Source of the DNA: Algoriphagus aestuariicola
Lineage (GTDB): Bacteria; Bacteroidota; Bacteroidia; Cytophagales; Cyclobacteriaceae
DNA length: 64,000 nucleotides
Assembly: GCF_017254835.1 (NCBI RefSeq)
Contig: NZ_JAFKCW010000003.1
Location: forward strand, 372,001-436,000
Direction: 5' to 3'
The position numbers and the translations under genes are program-made. The notes beneath the pieces were generated by a model that saw only the letters and a program-made list of their open reading frames with translations, was not told the origin of the DNA and made no database searches. Shown in pieces: positions 44,091 to 52,411 of the stretch (within the stretch, counting starts at the first letter, position 1; each line of letters opens with the position of its first letter).

Positions 44091-46277
44091 ATGATTAAAA
44101 GTTGGAAAGTACTGTGCCTTGCGTTGGTTTTTGCCCTAGGCCTGTCCTCCATTTCTCAGGGCCAAGCCCTGAAAAAAGTGACGATGGAGGATGTTTTCAA
44201 AAATGGAAGTTTTACCCAAAAGACCGTGTCCGGAATCAACTGGATGAAAGATGGCCAATTTTATAGCTCCTTGGTCGAAAAGAACGGGGCTCCGGCAGTG
44301 GTCAAAATCAACTTGGCAACTGGCGAGGAAGCAGGAATATTACTAGACGGCTCCGCTCTGGGAGTTGACTTTTCTTCCTATTCTTTCAATACCGACGAGT
44401 CAAAAGCCCTCATCGCCGCTGAGGTCGAATCTATCTACAGACGATCGTCCAAGGGCATTTTCTACGTGGTCGACATGGCCACGGGCCAAAAACAACAACT
44501 GATGAACGGAGAAAAAATCTCCTATGCCACCCTTTCTCCAGACAATGACAAGGTGGCCTTCGTCAAAGACAACAACATTTTCCTAGTGGATCTCTCCACC
44601 AATAAGTTGACCCAAGTCACCGCCGAGGGAGAATGGAACAAAATCATCAATGGTGCAGCAGACTGGGTTTATGAAGAGGAGTTTTCCATGGCTCAGGCTT
44701 TCAAATGGTCTCCTGACGGAAAAAAAATCGCCTTTATCCGCTTCGACGAAAGCCAAGTCCCCGAGTTCAACATGCAGATTTGGGGCACACTTTATCCCAA
44801 AGACTACAAGTTTAAATACCCAAAAGCCGGTGAGAAAAACTCCGTTGTCAGTATTCATGTCTACGACTTGGCCTCTGGCAAAACCCAGAAAGTGGATGCA
44901 GGAACAGAAACAGATATCTACCTCCCAAGAATCTATTGGACCAAGGATGCCAATACTTTGGCTTTCATCCGTCTGAATCGTCTACAAAACCAACTCGACC
45001 TTTTCCATGCCGATGCTAGCACCGGAGCCAGCAAATTGATCATCTCTGAGACTTCCAAAACCTACGTGGATATGGAATACAATGATGATTTGCAGTACCT
45101 GAGCGATGGCAAAACGTTCATCCGCACGTCGGAGCAAGATGGCTTCAAGCACATCTACCACTACAACTTGGATGGCAGCTTAATCCGCCAAATCACAACC
45201 GGCAACTGGGAAGTAACCGCTATGGTCGGACTGGATGAAAAAGCGAAAAAAATCTATTACATCTCCACCGAAGCCTCACCTTTGGAGCGCAATTTCTATG
45301 TGATCAACCTGGATGGAAAAGGCAAAAAAACCTTGGCTCCTGCCAAAGGAACCCACGCGATCAACATGAGTTCCGACAGCAAATTCTACATCGATTATTA
45401 TTCCACTGCCGACACTCCAGTCAAAGTTACCTTGCATGAAGCCTCTGGCAAGGAAATCAAAGTACTCGAAGACAATCAGGCTTTGAAGGACAAACTTGCT
45501 GACTATGCTCTGGCAAAGAAAGAATTCTTCACTTTTCCGACTGTAGATGGCACTGCGCTGAACGGCTATATCATCAAACCGGCCGACTTTGATCTAAACA
45601 AGAAATATCCGGTCCTGATGTATGTCTATGGTGGCCCGGGCTCACAGAACGTCCTCAACTCTTGGGGTGGCATGCGAGATTTTTGGCATCAGCAACTTGC
45701 CTCTGAGGGATTCATTGTAGCCTGCGTGGACAATCGAGGAACCGGCGCAAGAGGTCGTGATTTCAAACATGCGACCTATGCCAACCTTGGCAAATTGGAA
45801 GTGATCGACCAAATCGAAGGAGCGAAGTTCTTTGCCAAAATGCCTTTCGTGGATCCGGCTAGAATCGGCATCTGGGGCTGGTCCTACGGTGGATATATGT
45901 CATCCCTTTCGCTGATGATCGGCAATGATATTTTCAAAACCGCCATCGCCGTAGCTCCCGTAACCACTTGGAGATATTATGACACGGTTTACACCGAACG
46001 CTACCTGCAGACTCCCCAACTCAATGCAGCAGGTTATGACGACAACAGCCCGATCACTCATGTGAACAAGCTGAAAGGAAATTTCCTGCTGATCCATGGC
46101 ACAGGTGATGACAATGTCCATTTCCAAAACTCGGTGGATCTGGTCAATGCGCTGATCACGGCCGACAAACAGTTTGACTCCTTCTACTATCCCAACAAAG
46201 CCCACAGCATCTCCGGCGGAAACGCGACTTGGCATATCTACACGCAGATGACCAATTACTTGAAGGAAAAACTGTAA
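44091..46277 (+). CDS. dipeptidyl-peptidase IV, family S9
   Basis: A 728-residue secreted serine peptidase that removes X-Pro dipeptides. A signal peptide ends at 'SISQGQ'. The eight-bladed N-terminal propeller covers about 40-480. It includes 'ADWVYEEEFSMA', the double-Glu motif that binds the substrate amino terminus. The hydrolase domain has Ser598 in 'GWSYGGYMSSL', the Asp in 'HGTGDDNVHF' and His705 in 'NKAHSISGG'. ATG 44091 is the start. The frame opens upstream at 43920, but that stretch lacks signal-peptide character and would overlap ddl. Confidence 0.95.
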   Translation: MIKSWKVLCLALVFALGLSSISQGQALKKVTMEDVFKNGSFTQKTVSGINWMKDGQFYSSLVEKNGAPAVVKINLATGEEAGILLDGSALGVDFSSYSFNTDESKALIAAEVESIYRRSSKGIFYVVDMATGQKQQLMNGEKISYATLSPDNDKVAFVKDNNIFLVDLSTNKLTQVTAEGEWNKIINGAADWVYEEEFSMAQAFKWSPDGKKIAFIRFDESQVPEFNMQIWGTLYPKDYKFKYPKAGEKNSVVSIHVYDLASGKTQKVDAGTETDIYLPRIYWTKDANTLAFIRLNRLQNQLDLFHADASTGASKLIISETSKTYVDMEYNDDLQYLSDGKTFIRTSEQDGFKHIYHYNLDGSLIRQITTGNWEVTAMVGLDEKAKKIYYISTEASPLERNFYVINLDGKGKKTLAPAKGTHAINMSSDSKFYIDYYSTADTPVKVTLHEASGKEIKVLEDNQALKDKLADYALAKKEFFTFPTVDGTALNGYIIKPADFDLNKKYPVLMYVYGGPGSQNVLNSWGGMRDFWHQQLASEGFIVACVDNRGTGARGRDFKHATYANLGKLEVIDQIEGAKFFAKMPFVDPARIGIWGWSYGGYMSSLSLMIGNDIFKTAIAVAPVTTWRYYDTVYTERYLQTPQLNAAGYDDNSPITHVNKLKGNFLLIHGTGDDNVHFQNSVDLVNALITADKQFDSFYYPNKAHSISGGNATWHIYTQMTNYLKEKL

Positions 46278-46296
46278 ATTATCTCCCACTCCAAAT

Positions 46297-46331
46297 AAAA
46301 AACCGCAGAATTTTGATCCTGCGGTTTTTTT
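46297..46331 (+). terminator. intrinsic terminator of DPP IV gene
   Basis: A 12-bp perfect stem (AAAAAACCGCAG with CTGCGGTTTTTT) with a 10-base loop and a T-rich 3' arm. Confidence 0.9.
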
Positions 46332-46371
46332 GTTGTAGCACAAACTATATTTCATACGTCTGGGTATCAAA

Positions 46372-46379
46372 TACTTTTG
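46372..46379 (+). promoter_or_regulatory. -7 promoter element for lipoprotein gene
   Basis: TACTTTTG matches TAnnTTTG, 19 bases before the ATG at 46399. TTTC at 46350-46353 is a one-mismatch -33 at an 18-base spacing. Confidence 0.45.
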
Positions 46380-46398
46380 TCAACCCAAATCAACCTCT

Positions 46399-47103
46399 AT
46401 GAAAAATGCCTTTTTGATTTTCCCAGTCCTGCTTCTAAGCTTTATCTTTTACTCCTGCCAAGAAAATGAGGAACCTGAAAACCTGCTCGAACAAGTGGGC
46501 TTTGAAGGCACTTTGCCGGATGGAAGTACATTCGGAACCTCTGAAATCCGATCGGGAAATGGAACTGGAGGTTCGGGTGTAAATGGGAAAAATGAAGGTC
46601 GACATATTTTGGATATTCGAACTGTTGACCACAAATGGTCTATAGGGCTGGAAACTCCATCCCAGCCCCTGCCAGATGGCATGCCAAGAGGGGAACAAGT
46701 TCCATTTCAGGAAATCGTGGACTTGTTCAATACCCACTATCCGTATGAGGATTTGTTGCAGGTTTTCTTAACGGAGAAATCAAAAGCAGATGCTGACCCT
46801 GAGTATACCAGTTTTGAGCAATTTAGGGTTCAGGTGGCTAACCAAGAAAAATATTATTCCTATCTGACCGAATACTTTTTCCCCAGAAAAGGCGGAAAAA
46901 TCCGTGTATTGGCGGTCGAAGAAGGTCTAGTAAAAAATCTATCTGGACTGGACGTGAGAAAAATCGAGGTGGTTTTGGAATTTGACCTTCCCATGAAGAC
47001 CATGGACCCGACTGTTGCAATCCAAGAAGGGAATTTGAAAGGCCTGGGCCGATTTAGGTACCGCGAGGATTTCTATCAGGGGGAGCTGGAAGAGTTTGAT
47101 TAA
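46399..47103 (+). CDS. lipoprotein of unknown function (tandem paralog 1)
   Basis: A 234-residue lipoprotein with lipobox Cys20 ('SFIFYSC'). I do not recognise the family. It is paralogous to the gene 120 bases downstream: equal length, shared 'EGTLPDGSTFGTS' versus 'EGQLPNNSTLGTS', 'YPYEDLLQVF' versus 'YSYEKILELF', 'VRKIEVVLEFDLPMK' versus 'SRKIEVEFEFDLNMK', and a common end 'LKGLGRFRYRE'. A Gly/Asn-rich linker at about 50-65 is unique to this copy. The stop overlaps the stop of a convergent pseudogene remnant. The likely location is the outer membrane or periplasmic face. The function is unknown. Confidence 0.75.
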   Translation: MKNAFLIFPVLLLSFIFYSCQENEEPENLLEQVGFEGTLPDGSTFGTSEIRSGNGTGGSGVNGKNEGRHILDIRTVDHKWSIGLETPSQPLPDGMPRGEQVPFQEIVDLFNTHYPYEDLLQVFLTEKSKADADPEYTSFEQFRVQVANQEKYYSYLTEYFFPRKGGKIRVLAVEEGLVKNLSGLDVRKIEVVLEFDLPMKTMDPTVAIQEGNLKGLGRFRYREDFYQGELEEFD

Positions 47104-47180
47104 GCAATCTTGATCTGATCCAGATAAAACTTCATCCAACCGATGTCCTTTGAACTGAAATTGAATCTATTGGAATTTTC
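47100..47180 (-). pseudogene. 3' remnant of a duplicated small gene (copy of the 79-aa gene)
   Basis: Read on the minus strand, this stretch encodes 'NRFNFSSKDIGWMKFYLDQIK', then two residues and a stop. The intact gene at 47945-48184 ends 'DKIDFLPRDHSRMKFYLDQIK', then two residues. A 29-base stretch at the 3' end is identical except for one base. Upstream of this stretch the similarity ends and the promoter of the second lipoprotein begins, so only the 3' end of the ancestral copy remains. It is best read as a leftover of tandem duplication of the lipoprotein plus small-gene unit. Confidence 0.65.
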
Positions 47181-47222
47181 AAAACTTGACCTAATTTTCA
47201 TTTTCTGGCCAAATTCAATCTC

Positions 47223-47927
47223 ATGAAAACTGAATCTTTGAAGCGTATTTTCTTTATTCTTTTGAGCGCAATGCTCGTTTCCTGTGAATCGGAAGAGAAC
47301 TTGCTTCCTGAAGAAGAAGTCGCCACTGAGACCACGGTTAGATTTGAAGGTCAATTGCCCAACAATTCGACATTGGGAACTTCCCTCAAAGGCTCTAATT
47401 GGGTGATTTCCGCCATGGATCTGGTGCAAAAAGTACAGGGAACCCATATTTTGGCTCTTGTAGACACCCAATCTGGATGGGAATTGCACGTTTCCCTTCC
47501 TGTGCTGGAGATGCCGGAATTCCCTCAATTCAGCGAGCTTCAAAGCCAGAGGGAATATTTCAGTCATTTCAAGAAAGGCTATTCTTACGAAAAGATTTTG
47601 GAGCTCTTTGAGGCAGAAAAGGCAAAAGCACAAGCCAATCCAACCTACAGTTCAATAGGTGGTTTTACAGTTCGCGTGAAGCAAAACAATGAGGAACGAT
47701 ACATCCACAACTTTCACGATCCGGTGGAATCTGGAATTCTCCGAATCATCAATATCGAGGAAGGAACCGAATCTTCTGACTCGGGAGTACAATCCCGGAA
47801 AATAGAGGTGGAATTTGAATTCGATTTGAATATGAAGGCGGCCCATCTGGAAACTCAACCTCAAAGCGGCAAGTTGAAAGGCAAAGCGACGATGAAATTT
47901 TCAGAATCGGTCTTTGATGGCGAATAG
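47223..47927 (+). CDS. lipoprotein of unknown function (tandem paralog 2)
   Basis: A 234-residue lipoprotein with lipobox Cys21 ('SAMLVSC'). It is a diverged paralog of the gene at 46399. The order of conserved blocks is the same: N-terminal 'RFEGQLPNNSTLGTS', central 'KGYSYEKILELFEAEKAKAQANPTY' replacing 'YPYEDLLQVFLTEKSKADADPEY', and C-terminal 'RKIEVEFEFDLNMK' and 'GKLKGKATMKF'. Identity is low enough that the duplication is not recent. No enzymatic motif is seen. It converges on the intact 79-residue gene, which repeats the arrangement of copy 1 with its remnant. Confidence 0.75.
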   Translation: MKTESLKRIFFILLSAMLVSCESEENLLPEEEVATETTVRFEGQLPNNSTLGTSLKGSNWVISAMDLVQKVQGTHILALVDTQSGWELHVSLPVLEMPEFPQFSELQSQREYFSHFKKGYSYEKILELFEAEKAKAQANPTYSSIGGFTVRVKQNNEERYIHNFHDPVESGILRIINIEEGTESSDSGVQSRKIEVEFEFDLNMKAAHLETQPQSGKLKGKATMKFSESVFDGE

Positions 47928-47944
47928 CCCGTCCACAACCCAAG

Positions 47945-48184
47945 CTATCCTAGCTTGATCTGATCCAGGTAAAACTTCATCCGGCTATGGTCTCTGGGAA
48001 GAAAGTCGATCTTGTCGATACGGTCTTCCTTGTGGTTGTAGAAAACTTCGACGTATTCGTTTTCCAGGAGGTAGAGGTTGATCTTATGGCGGTAGTATCG
48101 GATGGCCACCACAAAAGTACCCTCGATGTAGAGGGTCTTTATTTTTTGGTGAAGTGGTAAACTGTGAAAATCCTCTCTGCTCAT
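47945..48184 (-). CDS. small conserved-type protein of unknown function (79 aa)
   Basis: A 79-residue soluble protein with no signal peptide. It starts 'SREDFHSLPLHQKIKTLYIEG' and contains 'FVVAIRYYRHKINLYLLENEYVEVFYNH', an alternating pattern typical of a small alpha-plus-beta fold with an antiparallel sheet, ending in 'MKFYLDQIKLG'. Similar short proteins of this layout occur in Bacteroidota, but no function is known to me. It is encoded convergent to the second lipoprotein. A decayed copy of its 3' end sits behind the first lipoprotein, suggesting the pair has been maintained as a unit. Confidence 0.65.
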   Translation of the reverse strand: MSREDFHSLPLHQKIKTLYIEGTFVVAIRYYRHKINLYLLENEYVEVFYNHKEDRIDKIDFLPRDHSRMKFYLDQIKLG

Positions 48185-48364
48185 GTTCTATACTTTTCCC
48201 CGAAGACCTGAATTTAAAAAAAATGGTCTGGAAAGAACCCTTGCCATTAGAGAAACCTTATCTGACCCTGTGCTTCCCACCAGAAAAATCACCAACGCAG
48301 ATCCAAAACAATTTGTTTCCTAAGCTGTGAAGCGTAAACTTGAACAATCAATCTGACTACTACA

Positions 48365-48853
48365 TTGGGCAAAAAATCCCGAATCTCTTATCTCCTTTCC
48401 CTTTTCCTACTGGCAGGCCTGACACTGGCCATCGGATGCAAGTCCAAAAAGAAACTCTCCAAGGAATCCCCCGCCTTCACCGTGATCGAGACCGCGAGAA
48501 CTTATCGTGGCACTCCCTACAAATACGGCGGCACGACGCGTGCTGGGATGGATTGCTCCGCCTTGGTTTTCCACTCCTACTACGCCGTGGGCATCAACCT
48601 GCCACGCATGTCTGTCGACCAGAGCAAGGTGGGCCAAAAAGTCAAGCTTGATCAAGTAGAGCCGGGTGACCTGCTATTCTTTGCCACCGGCAAGCGCAAA
48701 AACCAAGTCACCCACTCGGGCATCGTCACCGAAGTCGATCGGGACGATATCCGATTTATCCACGCCTCGTCCTCCCTCGGAGTGACGGAAGACTTCATGA
48801 GCAACAACTATTGGAAAAAGGCTTTTTTGTTTGCCACAAGGCTTTTGGAATAG
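48365..48853 (+). CDS. NlpC/P60-family cell-wall peptidase, lipoprotein
   Basis: A 162-residue C40 peptidase that cleaves peptidoglycan stem peptides. A TTG start at 48365 yields a lipoprotein signal with lipobox Cys25 ('LTLAIGC'). No ATG lies in the signal-peptide region. Catalytic residues are Cys64 in 'GMDCSALV', His117 in 'THSGIV' and His133 in 'RFIHAS'. It is compact, a single catalytic domain with no binding module, as in Spr/MepS-type endopeptidases. A UUCG-loop terminator follows. Confidence 0.92.
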   Translation: MGKKSRISYLLSLFLLAGLTLAIGCKSKKKLSKESPAFTVIETARTYRGTPYKYGGTTRAGMDCSALVFHSYYAVGINLPRMSVDQSKVGQKVKLDQVEPGDLLFFATGKRKNQVTHSGIVTEVDRDDIRFIHASSSLGVTEDFMSNNYWKKAFLFATRLLE

Positions 48854-48865
48854 ATTGAAAACAGA

Positions 48866-48891
48866 AAAGAGCGCTTCGGCGCTCTTTTTTT
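48866..48891. terminator. bidirectional terminator with UUCG tetraloop
   Basis: A 9-bp stem AAAGAGCGC/GCGCTCTTT closed by TTCG, followed by T-runs. It is shared by the NlpC/P60 gene and the convergent heme operon. Confidence 0.85.
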
Positions 48892-48909
48892 CTTGGATTC
48901 GGTCCGGAA

Positions 48910-49977
48910 TTAGTTTCCAGCTTCTACCAGCTCGTACTCGAAGCTTGGCTTGCCTCTTTCTCCGTCTTTGGTGAGAGACAGGAATCGCAATTTATAGACG
49001 TTTCCGTCTGAATCTTTTACCACATAGTAGATAGTATCGAAGGCACTTGGGGGATTAGGCGAGGATGGGCCTCCAGTATATCTCCAAGTCGAACCGATAG
49101 TCAGTCTGTTGTCGCTGTTAAAAACTAGTGATGGTACATCAGTTTCGTCAAACTCTGCAAAAGGGACAGTTTCCTCCAAAACTGCTACCGCGCTTGTTCC
49201 TCCATAGATGTTGTGATACACCAGGTCTTGATAAAAATAGGCCAATTTTCCGTTTGTTGCCGCCGGAAAAGCGGTTTCCGAAGTTCCAGCAGTCCAAACA
49301 ATATCCCAATCCGTCTTGGCTGGCTCTACATTCACCACGCCGTTTTCGAAATTTACATAGACAAAGTTGTCGTCCGAGTCTTTGGAGATGTTCAGGGAAG
49401 TGAAGGTAGTTGCGTCTGCGTCGGCATGCTGGAGGGTGTAGCCCTCACCATTGCGGATCACACGGATCTTCTTCCAAGGCTTGGCATCCACTCCGCTAGC
49501 ACCTCTGGAAAGCAGATATACTAGGTTGTTTGCCTCGGTAGCGCTCACGGCAGCAATAGTGGGATTGGAAAGCGGGTCTGCAGCATCATCTACGTGAAGG
49601 ATTCCAAGCATATTGGTAAAGCCCATCACAAGTTCCCCACTGGCCTCAGCAGCCGCGATCTCGGTAGCACCTACGGCATTGATATCAGTTTTGTCAGTAG
49701 CGGAAGCCATGGCCCCAGTCGTGCCATTGATCAGGACTTTAAAGTCGGAGCCTGTGGAAAAGGCCAAATCCCAAGTGGTACGAGCCACTGGAGTCTGCAC
49801 ACCAGATCTGAGGGAAATGAAAACGGAATTGGGATAAGTCGCGCCGCCTCCATCTACTTCGATCAAGCCTTCTTCATTTGGTGGGACTACGACTGGATCT
49901 GGGTCGTCGGAACAAGAGGAAAAAAAGGATACTGCGGCCAATAGCGCAGTCATGGGGAGGAAACGTAGGTGTTTCAT
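48910..49977 (-). CDS. hmuY: HmuY-family heme-binding lipoprotein
   Basis: A 355-residue outer-surface lipoprotein (lipobox Cys22, 'SFFSSC'). HmuY proteins bind heme and pass it to the HmuR TonB receptor. The fold pattern is seen in 'RTTWDLAFSTGSDFKVLING', 'KTDWDIVWTAGTSE' and 'YYVVKDSDGNVYKLRFLSL', which are the two W-D strands and the C-terminal strand of the family. It is longer than P. gingivalis HmuY (about 216 aa), with a middle insertion rich in Ala and Asp. It is the last gene of the operon, 22 bases after hmuR. Confidence 0.88.
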   Translation of the reverse strand: MKHLRFLPMTALLAAVSFFSSCSDDPDPVVVPPNEEGLIEVDGGGATYPNSVFISLRSGVQTPVARTTWDLAFSTGSDFKVLINGTTGAMASATDKTDINAVGATEIAAAEASGELVMGFTNMLGILHVDDAADPLSNPTIAAVSATEANNLVYLLSRGASGVDAKPWKKIRVIRNGEGYTLQHADADATTFTSLNISKDSDDNFVYVNFENGVVNVEPAKTDWDIVWTAGTSETAFPAATNGKLAYFYQDLVYHNIYGGTSAVAVLEETVPFAEFDETDVPSLVFNSDNRLTIGSTWRYTGGPSSPNPPSAFDTIYYVVKDSDGNVYKLRFLSLTKDGERGKPSFEYELVEAGN

Positions 49978-49999
49978 ACTAGTTAGGTTTAATGAAATG

Positions 50000-52267
50000 T
50001 TATTTATTTAGTTGATAGGTCAATCCGAGAAAATAAGAGCGTCCATAGCCGATGGGTCGGCTAGACCCACCGCCATGCGCATCCCCGCCTGCAGCGGTTG
50101 AGTTGATCTGGGTCACATCCAGTAGGTTTTTGATACCCAAGTTGAGATTGAGATTTGGAATGAGCTCCTTGCCCAGCGTCAGATCCATCCAGTGATAGGC
50201 GTCTGTTTTCACCTCTTGGGCGGTGACGTTTCCTCCATCGACCACTGTCTGATAGGCTGGCAGTTCTCCAGTGTACTTGTAGAAAAGGCTGACCGAGGCG
50301 CCCCATTTCTCGATTTGATAGATCGTATTCGCTGTGACCTCAGGAGTCCAGGCCATCTGTGGAGTATCTTCGATCTCCTCGGAGATCAGGTTATAGCGAC
50401 CGATATAGGAAAATCCCAGATTGGTTTCCAAGCCTTTGTAATGGAAGGTCTGACTGAGTGTAGTTCCTGCAGTCTTGAAGTTTTCCACATTGAAAAGCGT
50501 GGTGATCTGGATATTTTCCGGGTCTTGGCCGTAGGCAATCCTATCTTCCACATCATTATAAAAGAAGCCGAGTACTGAGCTTGTCTTGAGCTCTCCTTTG
50601 ATCTTCGGAGACCAGTTGAAAGAGCCATTAAAGCTGTCGGAGGTTTCAGCCTTCAGGTTGGGATTGCCTTGGATGGAGTGGCTGGCATCAAAGAAGTCGA
50701 AGTACAGCTCTCGGATGGAAGGTGCACGAAAGCCCTTTGCATAAGACAATCTCAAATCCAGCGTCTCCGCCAGACGGAATTTCGTGTTGAGCGAGGGGAT
50801 GAGACCCGGGGCATCATAAATCGAATTGTTGGCTTTTCGCAAACCTGGGCGGATCTGAATCCAGGAGTTTGGCGTCCACTCTCCCGTCAAGAAAACGGCG
50901 TAGTCTTGCATGCCTTCATTGTCGGTGATACGCTCGCCGCTGCCGTTTTCCAGGTTCAGATCTACGCCTGGTTGGATTTTCAATTTGGACCCAAGTGACC
51001 AATTTCCCATTGCCCTCCAGCTGAAGCCGTTGTACTTGATGGTGGCTTGGGCCCCAGGGGCGGTCGAGAGATATTTTTCTCCGGTTCGGACGTTGCTTAC
51101 CCAGGTCTCACTATCTCGCTTGTAGTTGGTCCATCCTCCCTGCCAACTCAGCGCAAATTCAGAAGACAAATCCCACTGTCCCAGCAGGCGATGCATCCAT
51201 CGGTCGGTGACGAAATTTTGGTCAATCATCTCCAGCCTTGCCTCAGGACCATAGGTAAAGACTGTTTCGTGTAGAAAATCCAACTGGTAGTCGAGAGAAA
51301 TCGCCTCCTTTGCCAACCCGATCCGGGCATTGGCGAAATCCTGATTTCTAGGAAGCCACTGGTATTGGCGGCCGGTGTAGTCTCCTTTCCATCCGCCAAA
51401 GCGGTTTTGGGAGTAGCCCAACCCAAAGTTCCAGTTGTTGACCATGCCGGTGCCAGAGATCGCTCGCTGGTGGTTGCCATCTCCGGTGAAAGGAGAATAA
51501 GAGCTTCCCACGCTTTCCTCCTGCACCCGGACGCTCAGTCCCCAGGTGTTGTCAGAGCTTTTCTTGGTGATGATATTGATCACGCCAGCCAAAGCGTCCG
51601 CACCGTAAACCACGGACATCGGGCCCTCGACGATCTCGACGCGCTCGATCTGGTTCACATCGATTTGGTTGATATTGATCTCGTTTGAAGTACCCTGTCT
51701 GCCGACCATGGGCACGCCGTCGATGAGGATTTTCACGTTTTGGCCAGACATACCGAGCAACTCCATATTGCTCGATCCGACTGCATTGTCCTGCGAAAAG
51801 CGAATCCCCACTTGGGTATTCAACACATCCTGAAGAATCATCGGTGCTCTCTTGCTGATCTCCTTCGCCTCGATGCTGCGCACCTGATAGACGGAGTTAC
51901 GGGCCGATTGGGGTTCAAAACTGCCCGTGATCACGACCTGCTCCAAGTCTGAAGTGGACTGGGCAAGCGTAAAGTAAGCTTCGTTCAGGCCAGCCGGCCA
52001 TTGAGTCGATAGCGTTTCAAATCCCACGGCCGATATTCTCAGCGAACTGCCATTTGGAAGTTCGCCGAGCACAAATCCGCCCTGTTCGTCGGCCACTTTT
52101 CCCTGGGCATCTCCCAACCAGACTGTCGCATGGGGTATGGCTTCACCCTTTTCGGTGACTACTTTACCTTTGAGGACAGTCTGAGCCAAGCCTTCTGGAT
52201 ATGTTCCAAAAGCTCCCAGCCACAGGATCATCATAAGCTTATTAAGACTAAATCTACGCTTTTGCAT
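50000..52267 (-). CDS. hmuR: TonB-dependent heme receptor (HmuR-like)
   Basis: A 755-residue outer-membrane receptor. A signal peptide ends near 28 ('EGLAQ'). A carboxypeptidase-regulatory-like domain follows ('LKGKVVTEKGEAIPHATVW', to about 105), then the plug ('LQDVLNTQVGIRFSQDN', 'NVKILIDGVPMVGRQG', 'VEIVEGPMSVVYGADALAGVINII') and a 22-strand-type barrel ending 'RSYFLGLTYQLNK'. Context between hmuS and hmuY assigns heme as the substrate. A His/Gly-rich segment 'GGDAHGGG' near the end may be a surface or periplasmic turn. It is separated from hmuS by 144 bp containing a dispersed repeat, so an internal promoter or processing site there is possible. Confidence 0.9.
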   Translation of the reverse strand: MQKRRFSLNKLMMILWLGAFGTYPEGLAQTVLKGKVVTEKGEAIPHATVWLGDAQGKVADEQGGFVLGELPNGSSLRISAVGFETLSTQWPAGLNEAYFTLAQSTSDLEQVVITGSFEPQSARNSVYQVRSIEAKEISKRAPMILQDVLNTQVGIRFSQDNAVGSSNMELLGMSGQNVKILIDGVPMVGRQGTSNEININQIDVNQIERVEIVEGPMSVVYGADALAGVINIITKKSSDNTWGLSVRVQEESVGSSYSPFTGDGNHQRAISGTGMVNNWNFGLGYSQNRFGGWKGDYTGRQYQWLPRNQDFANARIGLAKEAISLDYQLDFLHETVFTYGPEARLEMIDQNFVTDRWMHRLLGQWDLSSEFALSWQGGWTNYKRDSETWVSNVRTGEKYLSTAPGAQATIKYNGFSWRAMGNWSLGSKLKIQPGVDLNLENGSGERITDNEGMQDYAVFLTGEWTPNSWIQIRPGLRKANNSIYDAPGLIPSLNTKFRLAETLDLRLSYAKGFRAPSIRELYFDFFDASHSIQGNPNLKAETSDSFNGSFNWSPKIKGELKTSSVLGFFYNDVEDRIAYGQDPENIQITTLFNVENFKTAGTTLSQTFHYKGLETNLGFSYIGRYNLISEEIEDTPQMAWTPEVTANTIYQIEKWGASVSLFYKYTGELPAYQTVVDGGNVTAQEVKTDAYHWMDLTLGKELIPNLNLNLGIKNLLDVTQINSTAAGGDAHGGGSSRPIGYGRSYFLGLTYQLNK

Positions 52268-52308
52268 AAAATTTTTTGAAAGGGAGGCTCTACCAGAATC
52301 TCCAGTGT

Positions 52309-52334
52309 GCCAGCCTGAGCGAAGTCGAAGGCGG
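52309..52334 (+). repeat. dispersed repeat with core CTGAGCGRAGTCRAAG, copy 1
   Basis: This stretch shares the core CTGAGCGAAGTCGAAG with the minus strand of 63164-63190. Short repeats with this core are, in my experience, frequent between genes in Bacteroidota genomes. It lies between hmuS and hmuR. Confidence 0.55.
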
Positions 52335-52411
52335 ATTTCAGTTTACAAAACCACATTTCTACATCGCTCAAAGTGACAATGGAAATTCCGAGATGGCCTC
52401 CGGTAGGTTCT

